Positions 8,917 to 17,808 of a DNA stretch of 48,770 bases are shown piece after piece (position 1 is the stretch's first letter; each line of letters begins with the position of its first letter). Made by a program: the position numbers and the translations under genes. The stretch covers positions 1 through 48,770 of the forward strand of contig CAMAVR010000023.1 in NCBI GenBank assembly GCA_945861885.1. The letters are read 5' to 3'. Under the pieces are notes generated by a model. That model was not told where the DNA came from, did no database searches, and saw only the letters and a program-made list of their open reading frames with translations. This DNA is from Nannocystis exedens (GTDB lineage: Bacteria; Myxococcota_A; Polyangia; Polyangiales; Polyangiaceae).

Positions 8917-9795
8917 ATGAAGTACTCTCCGCTGTCGCCTTATTTTTTGGCTCTCTTGGCAATTGTTGCCAGCGCTTGCTCGAAGCGCGTTCCCCGCGTG
9001 GAAGGCGCGATTGTGAGTGCCGCCGATGCCGGTGCGTCGGTCGGTTTAGCAAGTGCGGTTCAGGCGCTCGTCAATCCCGAAAAGCTTCCGGTCTATTCGG
9101 GGCCAACAGGCGCGGTCGAGGGGGTCGTTTTTGTCACGGGGCCAAGCGCCCCCGACGCGCCTCCGAGTGGCACCTATGCGCTCTGTCCAGCGGCGGCCCG
9201 CACACGTGCAAAGCTCTTTCGCGAAGCGGCACCGACGTCCGATGGGCGACGGCCGCTGGGTGACGCGCTCGTTGCAGTGACCGGCTATCACGGTTTTTAT
9301 CTCGCCGAGCGGCACGAAGCGCGTGAAGTGATCATCGACGATTGCGCCGCCGCGCCGCGAACGATCGATGTCACGATCGGTCAGCGGCTCGAATTTATCA
9401 ACCGCACCAACGCACTCTTCGCGCCATCAATCGAAGCCGAGCCGACAATCGCCGTAATGGCCGCCGGTAAGGCAACGGGGCCGATCCAGCTGTACCCACA
9501 AAAACCAGGCTATTTTGCGCTTCGCGACCTGCTCGGAGGCGCATTCGCGTCGGCCGACCTTTACGTTCTATTGCACCCGCTTCACGCCGTGAGCGATAGC
9601 TCAGGCCACTTTCGAATCGAAGGGGTTCCGGTAGGCAAGCTTCAAGCGTTCGCCCGCCTGCCGTCAATACGTCGCGAATCGGCCGCCCCAGTCGAAGTGC
9701 GAGCCGGCGAAACGGCGCACATCGAGCTAACAATCGCCTACGCGCCCGAGCCGACTGCAGTGTCAACGACGGAGCGGACGAAACCGGTTCATTGA
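8917..9795 (+). CDS. Lipoprotein with cupredoxin-like and carboxypeptidase-regulatory-like domains
   Basis: 292 residues; signal ends IVASAC with the lipidated Cys at residue 21. The block VTIGQRLEFINR, the spacing to GYFALRDLL, and the following DSSGHFRIEGVPVGKL match bacterial proteins that join a plastocyanin-like strand bundle to a carboxypeptidase-regulatory-like beta-sandwich. In those relatives an H-N-V-F-S segment and a C-x-I-H-P-H-M segment bind copper. Here these read NALFA and a GGAFASAD region, so the copper ligands seem to be lost. It is likely a periplasmic or surface-bound beta-sandwich protein without redox function. Convergent with the small secreted gene ending at 9825. Confidence 0.6.
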   Translation: MKYSPLSPYFLALLAIVASACSKRVPRVEGAIVSAADAGASVGLASAVQALVNPEKLPVYSGPTGAVEGVVFVTGPSAPDAPPSGTYALCPAAARTRAKLFREAAPTSDGRRPLGDALVAVTGYHGFYLAERHEAREVIIDDCAAAPRTIDVTIGQRLEFINRTNALFAPSIEAEPTIAVMAAGKATGPIQLYPQKPGYFALRDLLGGAFASADLYVLLHPLHAVSDSSGHFRIEGVPVGKLQAFARLPSIRRESAAPVEVRAGETAHIELTIAYAPEPTAVSTTERTKPVH

Positions 9796-9824
9796 TCGCG
9801 CTCGAGGAGCGGTGGCGCGTGCTA

Positions 9825-10379
9825 CTATTTCCGAACCGGCGGGCTGCTCGGTCTCGACTTTCTCATCGGGTACCAAAATCGCTCAAATTGCGTCATTAAT
9901 GATGCCAATTCCGGATAGGCAGGGTGGGGCCCGCTAACCGATTCAAGAAAACCGATGTCGTCGAGCGCACCGTTGTGGGCGTAGTTCGATAGCTCTGCGT
10001 TTGCTTTTGCGAGTTCCGGCCTGCCCGCCAGCTGATTCAAAAACGCATCATAGCGCTTCATCCGCTCCTTCAGCGCGGCTACGTCGCTCGGCTCCCCCAC
10101 GATCTGGGTTCTCATCATCGCAAGCCATAAGTGAGGATTGGCTGGGTCATTTTCAACACGAAGCGCCATCAAAAAAAGTAACTGTGGCGGCATTCGTTCG
10201 AACATTTTTCGATAAAAAAGTTGTGCGAGCGACGGAATAAAAGGGGCCCCCGGATTTGCGTCGATGACGTTATCGACTTCAGATATCGCTTCGTGAATCT
10301 CGTATTGCTCGGCATCAGCGGCGGCTGAAATTAGGAAAATAGACGCACTCGCACACACGAGAAGTTTTCGTCGAAGCAT
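9825..10379 (-). CDS. Small secreted helical protein, RIP-companion B
   Basis: 184 residues from the ATG at 10379, chosen because a ribosome site (AAGAGG) sits about 7 bases upstream and the signal peptide follows at once (hydrophobic core ending SAAADA|EQ). Longer in-frame starts up to 10526 would overlap the upstream gene. The mature protein is mostly helical, with no cysteines and no recognised family. It lies 77 bases downstream of the RIP-like gene B and resembles companion A in length, position and helix pattern (LLFLMALRV, GRPELAKANAEL). The repeated pairing implies a shared role with the RIP-like protein, such as protection or delivery, but nothing in the sequence shows which. Confidence 0.6.
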   Translation of the reverse strand: MLRRKLLVCASASIFLISAAADAEQYEIHEAISEVDNVIDANPGAPFIPSLAQLFYRKMFERMPPQLLFLMALRVENDPANPHLWLAMMRTQIVGEPSDVAALKERMKRYDAFLNQLAGRPELAKANAELSNYAHNGALDDIGFLESVSGPHPAYPELASLMTQFERFWYPMRKSRPSSPPVRK

Positions 10380-10456
10380 CGTGCGCCTCTTTTGGACGAT
10401 AGAGATTTGCAGCTTTTGATGATCACGGAGGTTCATGTCGGTATCAGATCCATGGC

Positions 10457-11695
10457 TCATTTGTGTTTCTGAAAATCTTTGAAGGTTGGGCAACCTTGAA
10501 CGCCAAATGTTGAACAAGCCGTGCAATGAAGCCCATCAAACATTGGAACAACTGGTCCATTGAAGCGAAGACCGATAATTTGGCTTGTACCGTCGTTGCA
10601 GTAGGCGCCTGGTTCTTCGCTAATCGTCTTGTAGCCTGCAATAAGCGTCCACATATTAGGGACGGGCGGGCGATTCTTCTCTTTAAGTCCAGTTTTCCAA
10701 TCGTTGTAATTGATACTTTTTTTTAGCTCGGCCGTCATTACCACTGAAAACATGGCGTCTAGCCAACCAACAGGACCATTGTCGTTCCACAACGCGGGCC
10801 CATTCTTCTGCTCCTTCGCCTCGCGAACGGTTTTATCAAGATCGGTAAACGCTTTGCCAAATGCGTTCTGAATTGGATAAAAACGTACCGCCTCCCCCAT
10901 GAGGATTGCCGTTGCCCCGATCACCCATTGGCTGGTGTCTTCTCGTCCGAAGCAATATTTTAAAACGTCCGTCCCCTTTTTTACAGAATCGGCACAGTGC
11001 TTTAATCTCAAAAAGTAACGCCCGACCGAGAGAGTCACCTCATCGGCCGTCGTTTCAAATCCCATAAATTTATAGTCTGGACCAATAATCCATTGCTGCT
11101 CATTCACGCTATGGGCGAAGGGATCGCCTTTCTTCCATATATAGTTCGCCGTCTTCCACTCGGGCGGAGCGGGTGCGCCGGCGTCGGACACTCGATCTAC
11201 CCATTCAACGACTTCGCTGTCGCGCGCGGTGGTAATTGACCAGCTAGGAATGTTGCCGTCGTCATAGATGGCTGACATCCCGACGACGTACGTGAGCCCC
11301 TGCGTTCCGTTTTTACCGCCAAGGGAGATTGCAACTTTGCCCAAGGTGACGGCGTCGTTGGCCTGACCGATTGAATCGTTCAACTCCGTTGAGATGAGAA
11401 TCTCGTAGGGCCTAGTTCTGCCGAGATTGGCCGGGTCCGGAATCCAGTTTCCAAGCGGTTTGTTGTGTTTATTTACTTCTTGAACGAACGGGAATCGCTT
11501 CGTAAGCGCATGCGCCAAGCCTTTACGTATCGACTCGATAGATTGCTTGTAGCCTCCGTCGAGACGGAAAACACACGGTTCGGCCACACCGTTTACGTCG
11601 ATACAGCCGCCGTGGTCCTGCGCGAAGGATACTTTTATTGGAACTGCGATAGCCCATACGATCGCGAAGAGCGAAATGGTCTTTAAATGAAGCAT
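10457..11695 (-). CDS. Secreted ribosome-inactivating protein (rRNA N-glycosidase family) B
   Basis: 412 residues with a signal peptide (cleavage near SFA|QD). The order of conserved RIP blocks is visible: N-terminal helix YKQSIESIRKGL (49-60), an EILISTEL strand (98-105), LTYVVGMSA (134-142; Tyr136 at the ricin Tyr80 position), a second Tyr near 208, then GEAVRFYPIQNAF (267-279), close to the Shiga toxin A helix AEALRFRQIQRGF, with Glu268 and Arg271 as catalytic residues. Trp303 or Trp311 could take the role of ricin Trp211. A C-terminal extension has Cys366, Cys391, Cys394 and Cys402. The expected activity is depurination of the sarcin-ricin loop. Base composition is visibly more AT-rich than in the neighbouring lon gene, which hints at transfer. 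No strong ribosome site is seen; the upstream region is AT-rich. Confidence 0.72.
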   Translation of the reverse strand: MLHLKTISLFAIVWAIAVPIKVSFAQDHGGCIDVNGVAEPCVFRLDGGYKQSIESIRKGLAHALTKRFPFVQEVNKHNKPLGNWIPDPANLGRTRPYEILISTELNDSIGQANDAVTLGKVAISLGGKNGTQGLTYVVGMSAIYDDGNIPSWSITTARDSEVVEWVDRVSDAGAPAPPEWKTANYIWKKGDPFAHSVNEQQWIIGPDYKFMGFETTADEVTLSVGRYFLRLKHCADSVKKGTDVLKYCFGREDTSQWVIGATAILMGEAVRFYPIQNAFGKAFTDLDKTVREAKEQKNGPALWNDNGPVGWLDAMFSVVMTAELKKSINYNDWKTGLKEKNRPPVPNMWTLIAGYKTISEEPGAYCNDGTSQIIGLRFNGPVVPMFDGLHCTACSTFGVQGCPTFKDFQKHK

Positions 11696-11804
11696 CCCAA
11701 AAAAAGTTATCGATTCATTTGTCTTTATTCAATAGTTATTGTGGCGTGAGAGCTTGTGAGTAATGTCGCTCAGTTCGGGATACAAAGCCGATTTGACGAT
11801 TTAG

Positions 11805-12122
11805 TTATTTTGAAGCAGCGCACGAATAGGCGGCGCGCATTCGGGCGATGCGTTGCTGAATTTCTGGATCGTCGCCATCGAAACGGGCGGCTTCTTGGTA
11901 CGCAACGAGCGCCTTGTCGCAATGGCCGCTCTCTTCTTCGATTACTCCTCGCAAATAGGCTGCGTATGCTTCGGGTGCGATGTATCGGCCGACGACGGTT
12001 CTTCCGTCAACGATGCGCGTTACCGGACGCGAACTGGCGCAGCCGCTAAGAATTACGAGACTGAGCGCAACGGACGAAAAAAAATTCAATCGCGGACTCC
12101 CATCATCGCGTCGAAGTGGCAT
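11805..12122 (-). CDS. Small TPR-like lipoprotein
   Basis: 105 residues from the ATG at 12122, chosen because the signal sequence follows it and an earlier start would overlap the Lon-like gene. The lipobox is LSGC (Cys near residue 31). The mature part contains one TPR-like helix pair (EAYAAYLRGVIEEESG and CDKALVAYQEAARFDG), a motif usual in lipoproteins that scaffold periplasmic complexes. It is 34 bases downstream of the Lon-like gene on the same strand and probably shares its transcript. Confidence 0.6.
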   Translation of the reverse strand: MPLRRDDGSPRLNFFSSVALSLVILSGCASSRPVTRIVDGRTVVGRYIAPEAYAAYLRGVIEEESGHCDKALVAYQEAARFDGDDPEIQQRIARMRAAYSCAASK

Positions 12123-12156
12123 CCGTGATGCAACGTATGCGATTGGCGCCGATCGC

Positions 12157-14769
12157 TCAACGAATCGCGAAGTCGCTGGGGTCGGAGCGCTCCGCGGGTG
12201 GGTCTTCGATGATGTCGCTTGGCTCGTGATGCGGGCCGTGCCCTTCGGCTTGTCGTAGGCGCTCGGCAATTTCGATAATGCGTCGCTCGACGCGCCCGAA
12301 AATGCTCCCCGCCGGAAAACGCCCTGCCGCGTCGCGATCACCGGCGCTAAGGCCGGTGAGCACTTCGATCCCTTGCGCCACGTTGTCGACACAATAGAGA
12401 TGGAAGCGCCCCGCTTCGATCGCCTCGGCCACATCGTTACGAAGCACCAAATGAGGCAAATTCACGCGTGGAATGAGCACGCCTTGCGAGCCGTTCAGCC
12501 CTCGCGCGGCGCACAAGTCGAAGAACCCTTCGATCTTCGCGCACACGCCGCCGATAGCTTGCATCTCACCGAGTTGATTCACGCTTCCGGTGACCGCAAC
12601 GCCCTGATCGATTCCGACGTCGGCCAGAGCGCTCAAAACCGCAAAAAGCTCGCTCGATGAAGCGCTGTCGCCTTCGATCTCGCCGTAGCTCTGCTCGAAC
12701 GCAATCTGGGCGCGCAGACTGAGCGGCCGCTCTTGGCCGAACATGCGCGCGAGATAGCCGCGCAAAATCGCGACCCCTTTGGTGTGAATTGATCCGCCGA
12801 GTTGAGCTTCGCGCTCGACGTCAACAATCCCTTCGCGACCGAGCGCGACGACCGCTGTAATGCGCATCGGCTGCCCGAATTCGACGTCGCCGGTGCTGTA
12901 GACGCTGAGACCGTTGACGACGCCGACGCGTGTCCCCTCGGTATCGAGCGCGACTTCACCGCGTAGCGTAATTTCACGAATATGGCGTTCCGCAGCGCCG
13001 AGTCGATCGCGTCGTTCGCGCCATGCGAGCTCGACATCCGGAGCGGTTACGATCAGCGCTGCATCGCCGGTCGACTCTTCGGCAACGCGCGCCGCTGCGT
13101 GTGCGCTCGCGAACGCTGCTGTCTCTTCGAGCGGCGACAAGCTAAGCGCAAGCCGCTCGCGATCGCCTGCGAGCCTCGTCGCAAGGTCGAGCAAATGCGC
13201 GCGCGCCGCCCGATCGAATTGCCCCCAGTCGCGCTCTTTTGCCATCGCCATGAGATACGCATCGAGCGCGATCATCGCCTCGGTGGTGCGCGGAATTGCC
13301 GGTTCGACTTCGGCCTTGATGCGGAAAAGTGAGCCAAAATCGGCATCGGCTTCGCGAAGGTTCGCGTAGAGGTCGGCCGTGCCGACGAGAACAACGCGCA
13401 CTTGAATCGGCACAGCGACCGGCCGTAGCGTCGTCGCGTAGAGGCCAAGTGGGCCGAGCGGGTCTTCTGCGCCGAGGCGACGTTCGCGAAGAACGCGCTT
13501 CATCCGCTCCCAAATGATCGGGTCTGCGAGCAAGTCGGCCGCACGGATTACGAGAACGCCGCCCGATGCCCAATGAAGAGTGCCAGGCCTGATGCGCGTA
13601 AAGTCTGTCAAAAGTGCGCCGTAGCGAGCGCGCCTTTCGAGGTAGCCGAAGAGTTTCGGATACGTCGGGTTCGTCTCGTAGAGGACGGGCGCCGGTGTGC
13701 CCGGTTCGTGCGATACGAGAAGATTGACTTTGAATCGGTTGAGACGCGTAGCTAGCTCAGGGTCATGATCGCGTGAATCGCGGTCTTCGTTTTCGTCTTC
13801 GCGCTGCGACGTCTCTGTTTCGATCAGATCTTCCCAGTCCGAAATTAGCGCTTCGCGCACGCTCTCCAAGTAGCCGCGCACTTCGTCGCCCAAATCGGCG
13901 ACCTGCTCGATGAGCTCGTTCATCACGCCGACGATGACCGCTTCGGCTGCTTTTCCGAGCGCTTCATCGCGCGCGATCATAAAGCTCGCATTCTGCGCGC
14001 GCACAAACGTTGCCGCTTTTTCGACGGCGCGCGTAAGGTGCCCTTCGGCGTCTTCGAGCGCTTTTTTTGTCGACTCGTCGAGGACATCGAACTGCTCGGC
14101 GCTCAGCGGCTTACCGTGCAAAATCGGAAACGTCTGCACGCCGCCCTGCACCGACCGGATGCCGAAGCCGAGCGTTTTCGCTTTGATTTCGAGATCGTGG
14201 AGCGTTGCGCGCGTTTTTGCTTCGAGATCGCTTGTGAGCTGCTCTTGTGTCTTTTGAACGTCGTCTGCTTCGGTGATCGTCGGCGCGACTTCTTGGAGCC
14301 GCTCGATCAGTTTATCCATCGCTTCGACGAGGATCGACCCGGTCCCGGTTGGCAAAATAAGCGGCTTCGGCGCTTCGGGGTGCTCGAAGTCGTGCACATA
14401 GACGATGTCGCTTGGTGTATCGCGCGTTCGCGCAAACGCTGATGCGTAGCGAACGATGTCGTCTTCAATCATCACGTCGGCTTCGGCGGCGACGAAGACG
14501 TGAAACCCGCGCTCGCGTGCCGAGAGGCCGAGCTCAAGCGCGCGCCTCGCAATCGGCGTCACGAGCTCAAAGAGGCCGCCGCTGTCGCGCGGAACTTCCG
14601 GAAGAATGTCGGGCGAAGTGCGCACACTTGCCAAGCTCGGGTCGACGTGATGAACGTCACGCGCCATCCCGCCCACTTCTGTCGCGAGCTTCGTCCACGG
14701 AGATGCCAACGAATTAACGTCCGGCGAAGAAGGGTGTTCTGGTTTCGGTGGGACGGGAGTGTTTGGCAT
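12157..14769 (-). CDS. Lon-related protease, LonB/YcbZ type (AAA_32 + Lon_C)
   Basis: 870 residues from ATG 14769. The N-terminal half shows the AAA_32 signature (DIVYVHDFEHPEAPKPLILPTG in two parts: DIVYVHDF and LILPTGTGS) and no normal Walker A, as in the YcbZ/LonH branch. The central part has a coiled region and the block GTLHWASGGVLVI. The C-terminal Lon protease domain carries the Ser-Lys dyad: Ser702 in GDSAS and Lys745 in GGVCAKIEGF, 43 residues apart as in E. coli Lon. It likely degrades damaged or regulatory proteins in the cytoplasm. An upstream in-frame start at 14853 exists, but the N-terminus from 14769 fits better. No clear ribosome site is seen. A small lipoprotein gene follows after 34 bases. 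Confidence 0.85.
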   Translation of the reverse strand: MPNTPVPPKPEHPSSPDVNSLASPWTKLATEVGGMARDVHHVDPSLASVRTSPDILPEVPRDSGGLFELVTPIARRALELGLSARERGFHVFVAAEADVMIEDDIVRYASAFARTRDTPSDIVYVHDFEHPEAPKPLILPTGTGSILVEAMDKLIERLQEVAPTITEADDVQKTQEQLTSDLEAKTRATLHDLEIKAKTLGFGIRSVQGGVQTFPILHGKPLSAEQFDVLDESTKKALEDAEGHLTRAVEKAATFVRAQNASFMIARDEALGKAAEAVIVGVMNELIEQVADLGDEVRGYLESVREALISDWEDLIETETSQREDENEDRDSRDHDPELATRLNRFKVNLLVSHEPGTPAPVLYETNPTYPKLFGYLERRARYGALLTDFTRIRPGTLHWASGGVLVIRAADLLADPIIWERMKRVLRERRLGAEDPLGPLGLYATTLRPVAVPIQVRVVLVGTADLYANLREADADFGSLFRIKAEVEPAIPRTTEAMIALDAYLMAMAKERDWGQFDRAARAHLLDLATRLAGDRERLALSLSPLEETAAFASAHAAARVAEESTGDAALIVTAPDVELAWRERRDRLGAAERHIREITLRGEVALDTEGTRVGVVNGLSVYSTGDVEFGQPMRITAVVALGREGIVDVEREAQLGGSIHTKGVAILRGYLARMFGQERPLSLRAQIAFEQSYGEIEGDSASSSELFAVLSALADVGIDQGVAVTGSVNQLGEMQAIGGVCAKIEGFFDLCAARGLNGSQGVLIPRVNLPHLVLRNDVAEAIEAGRFHLYCVDNVAQGIEVLTGLSAGDRDAAGRFPAGSIFGRVERRIIEIAERLRQAEGHGPHHEPSDIIEDPPAERSDPSDFAIR

Positions 14770-14897
14770 TCGGCTCGGGGTGCAAAATCGGTATAGCATG
14801 GGCCACCCAGGGGGGGCGCGCAACCATAAGTACGGCCCATTGCGGCGCGCCAAAAGGGGCCTAAAATCGCGGAAATAACCACTAAAAAATCAATCCA

Positions 14898-15302
14898 ATG
14901 CGCTCATACTGGCTAATCAAAAGCGAACCGTTCAAATATTCCTGGGGAAAGTTTGTTAAAGATAGTGAGACAGGGTGGGACGGTGTGCGCAATTACGAGG
15001 CGCGCAACTCTCTCCGAGCGATGAAAAAGGGCGATTTGGCCCTCTTTTACCACTCAAACGAGGGGAAAGAGGTCGTAGGGGTAGCCAGAGTCAAGCGGGA
15101 GGCCTACCAAGACCCCACGACCGAAGAGAATTGGAGCGCCGTAGACTTCGAGCCAGTGCGCCAGCTGGCCAACCCGGTAACCCTGGCGACCATAAAGGCC
15201 ACCAAGACGCTTCAATCGATGGCGCTACTAAAGCGCTCACGCCTATCGGTAACGCCGGTGACGAAAGCGGAATACGACGAAGTGATCAGGCTCGGGGGCT
15301 AG
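14898..15302 (+). CDS. EVE-domain protein
   Basis: 134 residues forming a single EVE domain: SYWLIKSEP at the N-terminus, WDGVRNYEARNSLR (28-41), then KGDLALFYHSN (44-54) and VVGVARV. EVE proteins (PUA-like fold, related to thymocyte nuclear protein 1) bind modified bases in RNA or DNA. Length is slightly short of the family's usual 140-155 residues. It stands alone, divergent from the Lon-like gene and convergent with the acyltransferase. Confidence 0.88.
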   Translation: MRSYWLIKSEPFKYSWGKFVKDSETGWDGVRNYEARNSLRAMKKGDLALFYHSNEGKEVVGVARVKREAYQDPTTEENWSAVDFEPVRQLANPVTLATIKATKTLQSMALLKRSRLSVTPVTKAEYDEVIRLGG

Positions 15303-15320
15303 CGATCACCGTTGTAAAAG

Positions 15321-17207
15321 TCACCTGGTTGAGAGAATTTCGCTGCTCAATTTGCCCCGAATCGCATCGTCAATTCGTTGAACAAACCGGCGCCCGATTG
15401 CTCGCGCAAAAGAGGCGGTCAGGTGCCCCCGATCGGCCCACACGGGGAACCCAAATTGCATAACACGGCATCGCTCGCCGTCGCAAATAAGAGGTGTTGG
15501 ATCGATAACGACGACGCCCTGGGCTTCTTTTGAATATCGTTCGAACGCCACGCTCAACGTATTTGGCGGCGGCGTCTCGTAGGTGCATCCCGTCCCGATT
15601 CCGCGCTCTTCGAGGCAGCGTAGCGGCTCAAAAGGCGGTTGGGGCGTTGATAAGACGATCACGATGGTTCTGACACCGTTGTTTCTAAATTGATCTATCG
15701 CGCGGTTAAACGCCGATTGATTTGGCAATCCATAGGTGGCTGTCGCCAGAACTAAGACGTCAGGCTCTAATCGGCTAATGTCGTTCAAGATCAAAACCGA
15801 CCAGTCGGGGCACAAATCACCATACCAACTGCACCTAAAGCGAGTCTGAGTGATGAGCTGCACCCCAGGCGGCAGACCAACTTTGAGCGCCGGCGCCCAT
15901 TGGACGGCGTTCGAATCGCCAACCAGCATCACTTTTGCGCGCGGATTCGATTGCGACAAATACAAACACGAGCCCGACGGAGTTTTCGAAAACGAATCGA
16001 TGCAAGTTTGCTCGTTTGGAAAATCGATTGAAGCCGCATTAATGACCGCGCGGAGGCTACCGCCCGTTGCCCGGCGAAGTTCTGGGCTCACAAATGCGCA
16101 AAGAAAAACAACCGCCACGCCTGCCGGAACCGCAAAAAGAACGCTGCGCCGGCTTAACCACGAGCCGTAACGCAATGGGCGCTCAACCAAATAAAAAGAG
16201 ACAATCGCGACAGCCACGATGACACCAAGAGCGCCTAACCCCTGGCGAATCGTAAATCGGGTAAACGGCCCATTGAACAAAAGCATGATTGGCCAATGCC
16301 ACAAATAGAGCGCAAAACTGATATCGCCCACAAACACCAATGGCCTGCTCGCCAAAATTCGATTGATCGCGAATCGGTGAAAATGACAACCGGCTAACAG
16401 CAAAGCTGCTCCCAAACTTGCGGTCGCCGCAGGAACAACTTTGCCGTGCCCCGCAATCGGCCACAAATCAAAAATGGCGACGATCAGCAGCGCCGATGCG
16501 ATGGTTTGAGATAATAACCAAATAAGAGGATGTCGCGCGTCAGCGTTCAGACGTCGATAGACCGCGTAACTCGCAATACCTCCGCCAAATTGCCAAAAGC
16601 GATACGGTGTCCAAAAAAAATAGTGGTTAGCGCCGTTACCGTAACTGCGCGCGAACCCATAGAAACTAGCTAGCGCGGCGACGATAATGACAAGAAGTGT
16701 CAGTCGCCGTCGCGACGTTTGGACAGATCGAAACCACGGGATCAGCAAGAACGGGATAACAAGATAGATTTGCTCTTCGACACCGAGCGACCAGTAGTGC
16801 AACAGTGGGTTGTACGTAGCTCTAGCGACTGCAAAATAGTCGGTATCCAGGTGGGAAAAAAAGAGATTCGGGATAAACAGCGCGCAGCTCACGGCGGCGC
16901 GCCGGAGTTCTTCAAAACTCTGATCAGTCCCGAAAGACGCAAACGCGATCAATGTCGCCCCGGCGACCAGGATTGTCTGTGGGACAATGCGGCGGATACG
17001 CCTGCTATAAAACTCGCCTAGGGCAACTTTAATCGGCAGATGCGATCGCGAGGCAAATTGGTTTGCGAGGACAAAGCCGGAGATGACAAAAAATATGTCA
17101 ACGCCAAGGTACCCGCCAGAAATCTGATGAATACCAAAATGAAATAAGAGAACAGCGACAACAGCGACCGCTCTTAATCCCTGTATTTCCCGCAGCTGAA
17201 TGCTCAT
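15321..17207 (-). CDS. Acyltransferase-3 / SGNH fusion (OafA/YrhL family)
   Basis: 628 residues. The first ~370 residues have about ten membrane segments and the family start REIQGLRAVAVVAVLLFHFG with the catalytic His23, followed by GGYLGVDIFFVISGF. The C-terminal ~240 residues are a periplasmic SGNH hydrolase-like domain with GDSN in KVMLVGDSNAVQW and a D-x-x-H pair in ADRGHL. Such proteins move acetyl or other acyl groups across the membrane onto O-antigen, peptidoglycan or exopolysaccharide. The acceptor cannot be told from context, since no polysaccharide genes are adjacent. Confidence 0.88.
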   Translation of the reverse strand: MSIQLREIQGLRAVAVVAVLLFHFGIHQISGGYLGVDIFFVISGFVLANQFASRSHLPIKVALGEFYSRRIRRIVPQTILVAGATLIAFASFGTDQSFEELRRAAVSCALFIPNLFFSHLDTDYFAVARATYNPLLHYWSLGVEEQIYLVIPFLLIPWFRSVQTSRRRLTLLVIIVAALASFYGFARSYGNGANHYFFWTPYRFWQFGGGIASYAVYRRLNADARHPLIWLLSQTIASALLIVAIFDLWPIAGHGKVVPAATASLGAALLLAGCHFHRFAINRILASRPLVFVGDISFALYLWHWPIMLLFNGPFTRFTIRQGLGALGVIVAVAIVSFYLVERPLRYGSWLSRRSVLFAVPAGVAVVFLCAFVSPELRRATGGSLRAVINAASIDFPNEQTCIDSFSKTPSGSCLYLSQSNPRAKVMLVGDSNAVQWAPALKVGLPPGVQLITQTRFRCSWYGDLCPDWSVLILNDISRLEPDVLVLATATYGLPNQSAFNRAIDQFRNNGVRTIVIVLSTPQPPFEPLRCLEERGIGTGCTYETPPPNTLSVAFERYSKEAQGVVVIDPTPLICDGERCRVMQFGFPVWADRGHLTASFARAIGRRFVQRIDDAIRGKLSSEILSTR

Positions 17208-17307
17208 GCGTTAGCGAGGGTCAGAGCGGGAACGCGAAGCAGCATCATTGGGTCGAACGTACCGTCACAAAACTAACCAGTCGATGGTATTTGAAAGTTC
17301 GAACCTA

Positions 17308-17667
17308 TCATCTCTTAAATTCAACACTTACGCCGAGATGCCCGAGCCTTCTTGCTTCGAGGCAACAGGGGGATCCGGGCTCTACGATTCGGCAATCTTC
17401 GGGGCGCACTTGGTAGATTGAGCAGGGGTAGAGGCCCGGCTCGCTTACATCTAGGGCTCCGCAGCGGTCGCCTTCGTTGCGAATGAATCGGAAGTGCGGC
17501 GGCGTCGTTTCTACGATCGTTAGGCGGCGCAAGAGCGGCTCTCCCATGCGCTCTTCGTCAGACTCAAGAAGATGCACCGTTCGCGGTGAATGATGGCAGC
17601 AGCGGCCGCATGCGACGCAATCGGCGCCGTCAGCGTCGGGGTCGCCGTAGATCGGAGATAGCGGCAT
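17308..17667 (-). CDS. YkgJ-family cysteine-cluster protein
   Basis: 119 residues with nine cysteines: Cys17, Cys20, Cys23, Cys24 (CVACGRCC), Cys69, Cys82, Cys92 and Cys101-Cys102. This CxxCxxCC start and the later DRCGAL, YPCSIYQVRPEDCR pattern is typical of the YkgJ zinc/iron-chelating family, whose role is not established. I chose ATG 17667; a longer start at 17715 would add 16 residues. Divergent from ybiT. Confidence 0.8.
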   Translation of the reverse strand: MPLSPIYGDPDADGADCVACGRCCHHSPRTVHLLESDEERMGEPLLRRLTIVETTPPHFRFIRNEGDRCGALDVSEPGLYPCSIYQVRPEDCRIVEPGSPCCLEARRLGHLGVSVEFKR

Positions 17668-17808
17668 TGTGGCGCAGTTTAGCGTACAAATTGGCAATTG
17701 CCGGGGGCGTTTCATCCGGTCGCGTTACGGGACGCGGTGGCCGAAAATTGTGCTACATACGCCGCTCCCGTATTTCGTGCCAAGCCTCCAACAGGTTGAG
17801 TTTTATCT

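Noticed and set aside
12914..13369. Long open frame antisense to the Lon-like gene
   Set aside because: Ser/Arg/Ala-rich translation without domains, fully inside a well-supported gene; a composition effect of GC-rich coding.
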